Source: Pristionchus mayeri (lineage: Eukaryota > Nematoda > Chromadorea > Rhabditida > Neodiplogasteridae). From it: DNA of 64,000 nucleotides. Below the pieces are notes generated by a model. That model saw only the letters and a program-made list of their open reading frames with translations, was not told the DNA's origin and did no database searches. Position 1 is the first letter of the stretch. Each line of letters begins with the position of its first letter. Below, piece after piece: positions 34,801 through 43,977 of this stretch. The stretch covers positions 13,144,001-13,208,000 of the forward strand of contig BTRK01000001.1 of NCBI GenBank assembly GCA_036245805.1, given 5' to 3'. A program made the translations under genes and the position numbers.

Positions 34801-37800
34801 GGAGATAATGTCTTGTACGATATGCAAGTTTCCCCGAATGGTCGGAAGTGGACTAAAGGGATCGTGAATGGTCGAATCGGGAAGACCACGAAGTGACACT
34901 GGATGATCGAACAGTGAGGGCACATACCAATCAGCTGAGAATGAGAATGGACTCTGATCGAGAGATCGAGTATGTGACTAATCCAGTAAGGGATGATGAG
35001 GCACAAGTTGATGACGTTGATGTGACGGACACGAAGGCCGATGCCGAGCAGATCGCTGGCGACAAGAAACTCGAAGAAGACGAGTTTCTTGCCCCGTGCC
35101 GAGAAGATCTACAAGGACGAGTGCACCACCGAAGAGACTCAATGTCAGTTTCAAGAAAAAACGGTACGACGAAGAATGAGTTCCCGACCAAAAATTCTTC
35201 AATCGTGGCCCATTGATTATTGCATCGTCGTAATTGTCTATTTTTTTATCAGATTCACCCTCAGTTTGAATCTTGGAGGGAGGTGTTGTGTAAAGGCCCT
35301 TGCCTTGTACCCTTACTCAATTACCATACGTGTAGACTAGACTCCCCTCTTCCCTCGTCTAGTGCAGACTGCACTCTCCCCTCCTCTTAGCATGTCACCT
35401 GTTAATGGCATTGTCTCGCATATTCAAGACGAGTCCGCCCGACTCGTCTCTCGCCCTCTCTTCTTCCTTCTCCCCTGTTTCTCTTGTATTGAGCGGTTGC
35501 TCCTCCCTTGTCTGCGATAAAGCTTGGTTCCCTCTTCGCTCTTGGAGTACGGGACAGGCGACTACACAATAATGGCGTCATGTCATAATATCATGACCAT
35601 AATGTCCGATGAATTTGGTGCATCATACCTTACAATTAGTGTCAGTATGATGCCTTTCCTGGTCAAAAAGTTGCAATAAATTCAAAAAGTGTCCGGTGAC
35701 TTTCCGGCGCGACTGTACATTTGTGTGAAGCTATAATAAACGATGCAAAAAATCAAATTAATGCTAAGAAATTTTTTTGTAGTCACACACTTTTGAACAT
35801 ATGTTATGTAATCATAGACAAAGAAAATGATAGCAAGATAATTCGAAAAACACAACATCACACTCTTTTCATTCCCTTTACTAGCTCGGATTGGATGGTG
35901 CTCAAAATGAAAATTGAAATGATTCGATTTGAGGGTGTTTCGAATCGGGAGTGGAGGATTTTTCTCGCGTTTGCTGCCTCTCGTCTGACACTCACTGGAA
36001 ACAGGCACGGCCTCCACGAACTTCCACAAGTAATTTATATTTATCGCGGATATGGTTGCATGCTCACTAATATGAATTTGAAAAATACACAAAATGTATC
36101 TAAAGACAATTTGAACAGTCACTCTTCTTTGACATTATCTTTACAACATCACGAAAAGACCGCATGTTTGCATAAAATACGCTACACATGGTAATCAGGG
36201 CAGTATGTCGGATGATCACCGTCGGATGATAACCTACTGGATGATAACCAAAAATAAACCCCTCTGTAGAACTTTAACATAATCATTTTTGACACTTTGG
36301 GAACCTATTGTGAAAGTTCTTTTTTGGTTATTATCCGACCTGGTGCCGCAATCAGACAAAATCGTCAGGAGAAACTGCGAAAATTCGTTGCTTCAACTGA
36401 TGAAGCCCGATTCTCTGACCTCATGCAGCTGTATGATGCAGTCAAGGAGGAACTGTACCGGCCGATTAAACTGAGCAACACAATCCGTATTGTTAATTGT
36501 CAATAATCAATCTTCATCATTCTATCTCAGATTTCGGGCTACATGAATTGGCTTACGGAACAAACCCGACATATGCGAAACAATTCTCACTCCTGGTAAC
36601 AAGGGCATCTGAAATTTTCAAAAAGTGAGCAATTTAAGAACACAATCGAATATTTATAACACTACATGATTATATGTCAATGATTTAATTTGGTTTGGCT
36701 ATAAATTCTTTATACACATGCCTACGTAATAAATTTCAAATTATTTTTTACATGTTTATAGAATTTCCATATGGTATGTTTATTGTTCTTGTTTGCAGAC
36801 TACCATGGGATGAAGCGTATGGGAGAGATGAGACTATTCCCATGCCGAAATTTGAAATGATTGACGTTTTTGCCTATGGACCTGCTGATGTCGATGGCAT
36901 AAACAACAGTACATATATTATTTGTTTTATTTTAAATAAATGCAAACATACGTCTACAAATTTCCCTCTTTGATTTTTTTGCCTCTAAGATGGCAGGTGG
37001 AGCAAAACGTGCTACGGCATATCTAGTCTTTAGCCGTTAACGAAGTTGTTTGTCAAAGAATAACATAGTATTAATTTATTTAACATATTTTGTTTCTTTT
37101 CAGCATCGAGAGGATATTCGCTAATCTTAGCCAATGTGAACGCAACAGTTTGGAGCAGCTGTGTGATATTCCTTAGCAGAACCGATCAGGTGTGACCATA
37201 GTTGCGAGCAAAGGCCTCCCTCTCTTCAGATAACACACTATCTAGCAGATGAGAGACAGCGAGAGAGCACGCTAATTGGAGAGAGTCAGACACTTGACCA
37301 CAGTTGCCCAGCACTGGCGGCAGCTTGCCAGGACAGTGTTCATCCATGAACCCCTATGCCTGCCTTTTTATCAGGCAGTGCTCAACGACGTACAGGGGTT
37401 CATGGAAAAGTGTCAGGCAGTGTTCATCCATGAATAGGGCTCAAGGGGGTTGCCGTCGGTGTGGGTGGGCACTAGGTCGGATGAGAACTATGACGTCATT
37501 CCGCCTTTGATATATCAAAGGTTTCATGACGTCATAGTTCTCATTCGACCTAGTGCCCTATGGGTGTGACTAATAGGGTTCGACAATACCGTATGAGCAA
37601 TAAGCGCAGGCGTAAATACAAAAAAAAACTACATATCAGGCCTCTCACTAGAGAATCGGGACAAATGAGCATTTTCAGTTGACATTCAAATTTTAGGAAA
37701 TCTTGCAAATTATGTTTCCTCTTAGTACTTGACTAGACTAGACTAAAACTGAAGTTTCAGATTTATTATTTGCGCTGCAGCCGCAGCAGGCTGCCGCAAA

Positions 37801-40800
37801 CTTTAGACGTAGGTCATTGGTAATTGAAGTTTTGACCGATCAATGTGGTGATATTTGCTCGCAAAAGTGTTTCTATGATCAAATGATCGATTTTGGCGCA
37901 TGTTATTCATTTTTCACTTTTGCGACCGTTGCAGCAGACGCATAGTGGACCAGTTTTTAATTTCTAAGTTGAGGTTACATTTTTTGCTTCTCTCCAAACT
38001 TTCCCAGTTGTAGAGCTTGAAATTCTGCACATATCGGATTTTTTGTCGAATTTATCTCTGTGGTATTTGCACATTCCCAAGTCGGCGAAAACCTCATAAC
38101 GGGCTGCACGGTTCACAAGCAGTGGATCTCAGTTCGCCAAGTCGCAAGTTCGAACCCCAGCCAGAGCAGACAGGATTTTTGCCATGTGATTACATCGAAA
38201 AAGTAAGTCTGAGGGTGTTATAGGTCATTTAAATGATAAAAATAGATGGCAAAAAACTTGTCTGCTCTGGCTGGGGTTCGAACTTGCGACTTGGCGAACT
38301 CAGATCCACTGCAAGTGAACCGTGCAGCCCGTTATCAGGTTTTCGCCTACTTGGGAATGTGCAAAGACCACAGAGATAAAATCGACAAAAAATATGGCAT
38401 GTGCAGAATTTCAAGCTCTACAAACTGAAAAAGTTTGGAGAGAAGCAAAAAATGTACGCTCAGCTTAGAAATTAAAAACTAGTCCACCATGCGTCTGCTG
38501 CAACGGTCGCAAAAGTGAAAAATGAACAACATGCGCCAAAATCGTTCATTTGATCATAGAAACACTTTTGTGAGCAATTGTCGCCACTTTAATCGGTCAA
38601 ACCCTCAATACTCGATGAACTATGTCTAAAGTTTGCAGCAGCCTGCTGCAGCTGCAAGATGCAATTGGGCCAAACGGGACATGGACAATCTTCTAGACCT
38701 CATATCCGTACTAGAACACTTTAAAAAATAAATATTTGAATTTTCAATGTCAACTCGTTGTCCCGATTCTCTCGTGAGAGGCCTGATATTAGATTGGTTC
38801 AAACATTTAGCAGAATATTTTTATTGACAGTGAGCATATGACTAGATTTATGCGATATCGTCCTGCACCCCATTACACTCTTAAAGGAGGTGTAAAGGCA
38901 AACGAGCGTCCGGTTGAAATATGTTTCAATTAGAGGAGAGCTCTCTTCAAGTCGCGTGCTCTCTCGCTCGTTGCCTGTGCTTTCCCTGATTTGGCTCCCC
39001 GCAAACTACAGATAGCTCTGTTTGTAATGGAGATATCAATGTAAAAATTTCGGAACTTCTTATCGTTGGGGAGATCTAGGCCGTGCATATGAAAGCTTCA
39101 AAAATCAAAAATTAAATTGAATTTTGCCTTTGGTCCTACTTTAATACGAGTTAGTTGCTGCACAAAAATACGCATTTACTCATACTAACTATTAGTTGCG
39201 CGTCAAATATAACGGGAATACTCTAGAACAACGCGTATCTGAAAAGCGAACCATACGTTTCTATGCAAGCAATTTATAAACAAAATATACATTTATTTCT
39301 AGAAAATGATGCATCAGTATGCGAAGAGAGGCGATCTTTTGAGGATAGCGCTGCACGAATACTTCGGGCACAATAGCAGCAGAATGTTCATGGTAGGCGA
39401 AGCGGTCGAACAAAATTACAAATATTTGAGCAATTAACATTAGGGATAACCCAATGATGGTGATTCGATGAATTGCAAAGGGACGTGGATGGAAAATTCA
39501 ACTTCGACAAGGATAATACTGTGGACATTGTGACAGGAGGCGAAGTGGGTATTGCCCACTGGGTAACACTGCGACATTTCTTCGAATATTATTTATTTAT
39601 CTCCAAACGTACGCATCATGGATATCCAGATATACGATGACTACAAAATGTAGGAAACCAATAAAAAAAGATGCAAATTGCATGGCCAAATATCAAAGTA
39701 TTCTGGAGACATTTTGAAAGACATCTCGTGTTTCTTCTCACTCAATAAATTTTTAATCATTTGTACTGTACCTAGAAGTGGGAGGAGATAGATCATATAA
39801 TGGTGTGGTCAGTAATCCAGGAAATGCTGCAGGTCACTTCATGGTACGAATCAATCGATCCGTTGTGCGGACCGAGGAAGCTCTACACGACCGTCTTCGG
39901 GGAGCTTTCGAAACCTCTCGAGGAAGCTCGGACCATGGCAGTTACACTCGTCCTCTGTGCCGATCGAGACATTCTCGAGTGAGTTACGCTAGGCTTAGGT
40001 TAGGCTTAGGCTTAGGCGTATGCTCTGAGGTTATTTAGGTTTGTTAGGCTTAGGTTTTGGTCTGAGATTTTCTTGGGATGGGGATAAGGCTTAGGCTCAA
40101 AATACTTGTCCTCATTATACATGATGTGAATTAAAATCTGATAAATGAAACTACGATCTCTTAATTATACACAGCCTCTCGACCGATTGCGTTTCGAGAC
40201 AGTTTCCATTTTTTTTTAAAACTGTAATCAGTTCTTGCTTTCTCCATTAGACGGCGAATTCACCATGCATTTCGGCAATAAAATATGAATATTGCTTGCA
40301 AATGTCCTTTCAATGTCGATTTATGGTTTAAAAGAGGAGTAACCTCAAAATTCAATTGTTGAAGCTATCCTATGCACTGCCAAGAGCGCCCCAACGATAA
40401 GAAGCTCCGAGATTTTCACATTGATATCTCCATTCCGAACAGAGTTATAGCGAGCTGGCTGGGAGCCAGATCAGGGACAGCTCAGGGAAGGCGGCTAGAT
40501 AGCACGCGACTTGAAGAGAGTGCGTCCCTATGTGAAACATATTCCAACCGGGCACGCGTTTGCATTTACTCCTCCTTTATTGCACGATTCATTTCAGGAT
40601 GGCGGGTTACACAGGTGACAGCGGGCTGAGCGTGGCATACGCAATATGGTTGCGAAAGTTGTGGTTAGGAGTAATCGCACTCGACACGTACAGTGCCGAG
40701 AGCAAGAAGTGGGATGGTGTGAGTTTAGCCCTGCTTTGATATGTTTTGCTTTCGTTTATTTTAAAATTTTATAGACAAAAGCCTCTTTTTCGGAAAAAAA

Positions 40801-41994
40801 TTATTCTTGCAAAACCAATTTGCCGACCAATCATTTATCACTTATGTGTTCATGCGAATCATCGTGCCTCGGGCGACGAACTATTAATTATTGATTAATT
40901 ATTTAATTACGAACTATTAATTATTTTACAAACGATTATTTGCTAATGTATTGAATTGCAGCCGCATAGTTGGGCTCGCTTCCTGCTGGTCAGAGTGGTG
41001 CTCGAGGCCGGAGAGGGCTGTCTCACCGTAATCAAGGTACGGAATGATTTTTTAAAACTTACCGTTCTACCGGTCGAGCGAGCGTGTGTAATTATGAGGC
41101 AAAGTCCCGAATTACGTACACAACATGATTACATAGTACAGAACTGATGACAAATTATGGTAAATAAGCTATATGGTAGCAGAGAAATATGAATGATGAA
41201 AAATAGAGATATTGTAGACCATTGATTCGAGAGGAAAGGACGATTTGCTTGTAACTCTGGACAGAACCAAACTCGAGACAGTCGCTCTGCCTGCTGTGAG
41301 AAATTTCCTGAAGTTGCTGCAAGGATGCAAAGCGACTGCGAATGTGAAAGCAGCAACCGCACTATTCGAGAAGTAAGCGAGACGCAAAATATTTAACTCT
41401 CGTTTAGAGTTCGAGAAACTATTCCGGCCCCTGTTCATTATCGTTCTATGGACAACCATTTCGGAAATAGTGGTGTTGCCCCGATTTGTCTTATTTTCTA
41501 AAAAATGATCTCGTAAAAATGGTACTACAAAGTGAAACACAGTGCTGATCACCATTGCCAAGTGCTCACGATCGTTTGATTCGCGTCATAAGGCAGCATG
41601 TTTTCGCATTAAACAACAGTTGATGCCCTTTCAGATACGCTGTCGGACCAGTTCATCTGGAGTGGCGTAATGTATCCATGAAATGTCCAATCAAATTCGG
41701 CGCGCGACTGCTGGTGCAGCCAAGCATCGCGACTGTCAATGGTGAGACGAGACTGGTGACCTATCCGAAGTCCGTTGAAGGAGCCATTCGATCAGCCGTT
41801 GCTAGGTGAGCAGTTGCAGAGAATGTTGTGCGTGTTGGATATCTACTGATTATGTACGATGCCATCTTTCATAAGGCATAAACGAACGCTGGACCAGTTT
41901 AAGAATTCCGTTTTAAAGACTTTGATTCAGATACAGCCCTGATGTGATCGCAAATCTACACGAGGAATGGCAATTGAGACGCGGCTCATCCTAA
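28874..41994 (+). CDS. dpp3: DPP3-like dipeptidyl peptidase (peptidase family M49) with hydrophobic N-terminus, arm 1 copy
   Basis: Exons: 28874-28882, 28984-29097, 29217-29304, 30632-30711, 30917-31009, 35934-36029, 36369-36486, 36531-36624, 36799-36908, 37104-37189, 39303-39392, about 39482-39562, 39776-39978, 40598-40718, 40962-41036, 41218-41372, 41635-41805, 41931-41994; about 615 residues. M49 enzymes are zinc exopeptidases that release N-terminal dipeptides. The HEXXGH motif is HEYFGH (His314, Glu315, His319). The second motif EECRAE is reduced to EEARTM but keeps the Glu pair. PHSWARFLLVRVVLEAGEG matches the conserved C-terminal block, including its His. Residues 5-20 form a possible membrane anchor, unusual for this mainly cytosolic family. 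Some 150 residues between exons 7 and 8 relative to human DPP3 are absent. The junction 39392/39481 is one base out of phase with a canonical AG, so this may be a pseudogene. Confidence 0.82.
29324..30601. mobile_element. Tc1/mariner-like non-autonomous element in intron 3 of the DPP3-like gene (arm 1)
   Basis: About 115-bp terminal inverted repeats: ATGGTGTGTCCAGAAAATTT at the left and a diverged complement ending GGCCACCCCA at the right, with matching inner blocks AACGATTGTC and GACAATCGTT. TA lies at both borders. A TTAA-bounded MITE is nested inside (30017-30258). The arm 2 copy is 57000-58277. Confidence 0.75.
30017..30258. mobile_element. TTAA-bounded MITE, family M1 (arm 1)
   Basis: TTAAAGGAGACGCAAAG at the left, CCTTTACTCCGGCTTTAA at the right. 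The core shares AACGATAATAAGCTCCGAAA with the other family members. Mirrored at 57343-57584. Confidence 0.8.
32263..34896 (+). pseudogene. LTR-element pol remnant: reverse transcriptase, RNase H, integrase (arm 1)
   Basis: An open frame of about 877 codons starts in LTR-derived sequence. In order: reverse transcriptase with VVPKPNGKLRVCVDF and catalytic YLDD (about residues 219-222); RNase H with LAADASEKGIGG and TDHKPLL; an integrase zinc region with C-x2-C (CDQC) in which the first His of the usual HHCC appears to be Arg (LRAGHPG); and an integrase core with the Asp, Asp, Glu residues in IVDSLPKW, TDNGPQF and NGQAEGF. The frame ends early: a shift near 34.88 kb moves the C-terminal tail into another frame. 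With gag and protease absent and the tail broken, it is not an autonomous element. Similarity is to Metaviridae-type elements. Confidence 0.9.
35078..35098 (+). other. 8-bp net replacement with local inverted repeat, arm 1 only
   Basis: Arm 1 reads AAGAAACTCG, a short spacer, then CGAGTTTCTT, a 10-bp inverted repeat. Arm 2 at the mirrored site (about 52516-52530) has only the first half, followed by GACGGCCAGCCC. Arm 2 keeps the usual C-terminal frame of the element, so arm 1 looks derived. It is the only net length difference between the arms. Confidence 0.9.
37466..37562. mobile_element. ~97-bp perfect-hairpin MITE (arm 1)
   Basis: GGCACTAGGTCGGATGAGAA ... TTCTCATTCGACCTAGTGCC around a TTTGATATATCAAA centre, with TGACGTCAT in both arms. 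It lies in intron 10 of the DPP3-like gene. Mirrored at 50047-50143. Related to the split copy at 6468/8580. Confidence 0.85.
37636..38786. mobile_element. Fold-back element with tRNA-like arm segments (arm 1)
   Basis: TCAGGCCTCTCAC at the left and GTGAGAGGCCTGA at the right, TA on both sides. Each arm carries AAGTCGCAAGTTCGAACCCC (near 38140) or its complement (near 38275), resembling a tRNA T-arm/B-box. It also carries a CTGCAGC-rich segment. Centre near 38.21 kb. Mirrored at 48823-49973. Confidence 0.85.
38881..39144. mobile_element. TTAA-bounded MITE, family M1, inverted orientation (arm 1)
   Basis: TTAAAGGAGGTGTAAAGG at the left and GGTCCTACTTTAA at the right, with the family core in reverse orientation (TTCTTATCGTTGGGGAG). 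Mirrored at 48465-48728. Confidence 0.8.
39988..40097 (+). repeat. Interstitial degenerate telomere-type repeat (TTAGGC)n
   Basis: GGCTTAGGTTAGGCTTAGGC and related TTAGGC/TTAGGTT units scatter over about 110 bp, directly after exon 13 of the DPP3-like gene. TTAGGC is the canonical nematode telomere unit. Identical tracts occur at 47512-47621 (reverse strand) and 60045-60154. Confidence 0.85.
40328..40580. mobile_element. TTAA-type MITE, family M1, in intron 13 of the DPP3-like gene (arm 1)
   Basis: TTAAAAGAGGAGTAACCTC at the left and TTTACTCCTCCTTTAT at the right, with the family core AACGATAAGAAGCTCCGAGA. Mirrored at 47029-47281 and copied at 60385-60637. Confidence 0.85.
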
Positions 41995-42333
41995 ACTGCA
42001 AATTTATTTTCCCAAGGTTACTAACTCGATGAGTACACGAGAATAAACGCTTTCCAATGTGCACTTTTCCAAATCATGAAAAGCGAAAACGAGGAAGAGC
42101 TACTAGTAATAAAGGAAATAATCAAACGCCGCATTACATTTCATGCATCTGAGATATGATGTTGTAAGAAGCACACATTATTTGTTGAGTCACTGAATAT
42201 TTTAAGGAATATTATATTTACAAAATATAATAATTCGAATTAAACCATCGTTAGCATACACATTTGCATCGAATAAGAACGGTTTATCGATTTTGAGATG
42301 TGAGTTGTATGTGATCTACAATTTATCTTCTTC

Positions 42334-43798
42334 TCAAATAGAAAGAAGACCCGCGGTTATCACAACTGCGACCCACGAAGTAACGAAATGGGAAGAACCT
42401 CAATTATTTAGGCAATTATTTCAAGAAAAGTTCATATCATATGATGAATTCTAGATATAACTCAAAAGTGAGAAAATAATCAGCAAGTGTAATAATGGTA
42501 TATTAATGACAATGAATGCAGATCAATCGGGCCCTTTAATGCCAATCTATAGCTATCACAGCACATTTCCAATGTAGTAAATTGATGAATGCATGGATTT
42601 GCATCATGGTTCAAGACTCACCTCGGTTTTCCTGCGTTAGAACCGGTTTGTCGTTTCGCGGCGGAGGGTAAGGTCCGTCTAAAATGGTAACTTTGTTTAT
42701 TGAACCAACAGATATACTATCTTAATGGTAATCATAAACATAACTAACCATAGCAGCTGGCCATCTCGACGGGAACGTCTATTCCGTTGTCCACTATCAG
42801 CCGTTCGCCTTGTTGCCAGCGTGAGACTGCAACAGAATGCATGCATTAACATTTACCTAGACATGCTTAAAGTTGCCACCTTGCAAGTCAGATTCGAAGT
42901 CACCACACGGTCTCCGATATCCCAGCGATCATTCGGGCACTGCAACAAATTGCTCAATGAAATCAATGTTTGAACTCATAGCCTATTTTTGCTGTGGTCT
43001 GCCATCATTACGTTACCGTGGGTGTGCATCCATTCAATTTGTATCGAGCGCAAGTCGCGCAGTGCTTGTGCGAAATAGTACCGCAAAAATCGCAAACTGT
43101 AAAAATTTGCTTAAAATGATACGCGATTCGATGAATTAGAGAAACACAAATTAAATTCTGTCTACCATTTTCTAAATCTACAACATGGGACTTACATTGT
43201 CGATAGCATCCAACATGGAACGTTTGCTGTCCCAGATACTTGATGCTCAAAGATACGAGTAGCTGATGAACTTTTGACCCAGCTCACTCTGTAGTGCTAT
43301 CCTTCTTGTAAGCCCAGACTTGTCCAACGCACATCGCATCTTGCACTTTGATTCTCAACGTGTCAAGCGTAAAAACGCTGCAATTGGAATATTGAGGATA
43401 TTTCTTGGGAAAAAAGTTGTATACTATGAAAAACAGTTTTCTTCTAAACAAATCGCATATTTTTTCAGCAAACACAATTTCAGTTTTCAGTTTTATTCTT
43501 AGATTGTTCCATAGGGTTCTCTCATTGGAAAATTTTTGCATCATTTTCAGATATGTTTCAAACTTCGCTATACAGTCCATATGCATAGTGCACGTGAACC
43601 ATATCTGACAATGATACAAAAAATTTCCAATAAGAGAAACATACGTTCTACAGATGGGTAGACATCTTCCAACAACACCTCAATATTCCAAAATCTATTT
43701 ATGTCTACTGAGAAATTTAAGGTCGAAACGATTCTTGTGGGTAAAGTGCAGCATATTGCATGTACCGGAGAACCATAGTACGTCATAGAGTTTAAATT
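42334..43798 (-). CDS. 5'-truncated Cys-rich surface-protein gene, arm 1 copy (extends into the spacer)
   Basis: Exons on the minus strand mirror those described for 43978-45275. This copy alone has a further upstream exon in the spacer (about 43645-43798), open for about 50 codons and containing FWNIEVLLEDVYPSVE, with a GTATGT donor exactly at the arm edge. It joins in phase to the next exon (43564-43604). No start codon context or signal peptide is found, so the 5' end was lost at the palindrome breakpoint. Convergent with the DPP3-like gene, whose stop is only about 340 bp away. Confidence 0.55.
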
Positions 43799-43964
43799 TC
43801 TGGTTCAATATCAATACAATATCCATATGGGGTTAGCAATTCGAAGTCGGATTGCGAATTTGCAACGCCCCCCCCCCCTCTTCGGATTTCGCACTATGCT
43901 AGAGGAGGCGATTGCGAATTCACAAATTCGACTTCGTACTGCCAACCCTAGTACAGATTGAATG
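43645..43964. other. 320-bp asymmetric spacer at the palindrome centre
   Basis: The arms stop matching at 43644/43965. The left 183 bp belong to the surface-protein gene of arm 1. Bases about 43828-43950 form a small inverted-repeat element with an 11-C run. The last 14 bp touch arm 2. The third unit carries the same spacer in reverse (about 63702-64000). Confidence 0.9.
43828..43950. mobile_element. Small hAT-like MITE in the spacer
   Basis: TGGGGTTAGCAATTCGAAGT at the left is mirrored by GACTTCGTACTGCCAACCCTA-like sequence at the right; GATTGCGAATT recurs on both sides of CCCCCCCCCCC. I see no target duplication. Identification as hAT-like rests only on the GGGTTGGC-type tip. Confidence 0.55.
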
Positions 43965-43977
43965 GTATGTTTCTCTT

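Larger units (their letters stand above)
32147..35566 (+). mobile_element. Ty3/gypsy-like LTR retrotransposon lacking gag and protease (arm 1)
   Basis: The 3' LTR is 35289-35566 (278 bp, TG...CA), preceded by the polypurine tract GGAGGGAGG at about 35275. The 5' LTR (32147-32289) matches only the first part of the 3' LTR, then runs straight into pol. The rest of the LTR, the primer-binding site, gag and protease are missing, so this is a large internal deletion derivative. The element ends TGTAGTCGCC and GGCGACTACA are inverted repeats. I see no clear direct target duplication; the flanking TATTG and CAATA extend the inverted repeat. Mirrored at 52043-55454. Confidence 0.9.
31049..35715. mobile_element. 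Tc1/mariner-type fold-back element in intron 5 of the DPP3-like gene, split by an LTR retrotransposon (arm 1)
   Basis: Termini CAGTCGCGCCGGAAAGTCAC and GTGACTTTCCGGCGCGACTG are exact inverted repeats flanked by TA (31047-48 and 35716-17). The arms continue inward through TATGATG- and CAATATGGTCATGG-containing blocks to a fold-back centre near 31.71 kb, where CTTTCCTGGCCGC and GCGGCCAGGAAAG face each other. The right arm is interrupted at 32146/35567 by the LTR element. Mirrored at 51894-56552. Confidence 0.85.
27845..43644. repeat. Palindrome arm 1 (15,800 bp)
   Basis: The whole interval is the reverse complement of 43965-59756. Coordinates map as x + y = 87609 for x above about 35.11 kb and x + y = 87601 below, a single 8-bp net difference near 35.08 kb. 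All long open frames have identical translations in both arms, outside that site. The arm contains one DPP3-like gene, the 3' part of a surface-protein gene and several transposons. Confidence 0.97.

Noticed and set aside
36297..36506. Stand-alone 69-codon gene starting MGTYCESS
   Set aside because: Its second part is DPP3 exon 7; the upstream part is open intron sequence.
43867..43879. Poly-C run as a sequencing-error marker between copies
   Set aside because: The run has the same length (11) in the spacer and in the third unit, so it does not separate the copies.
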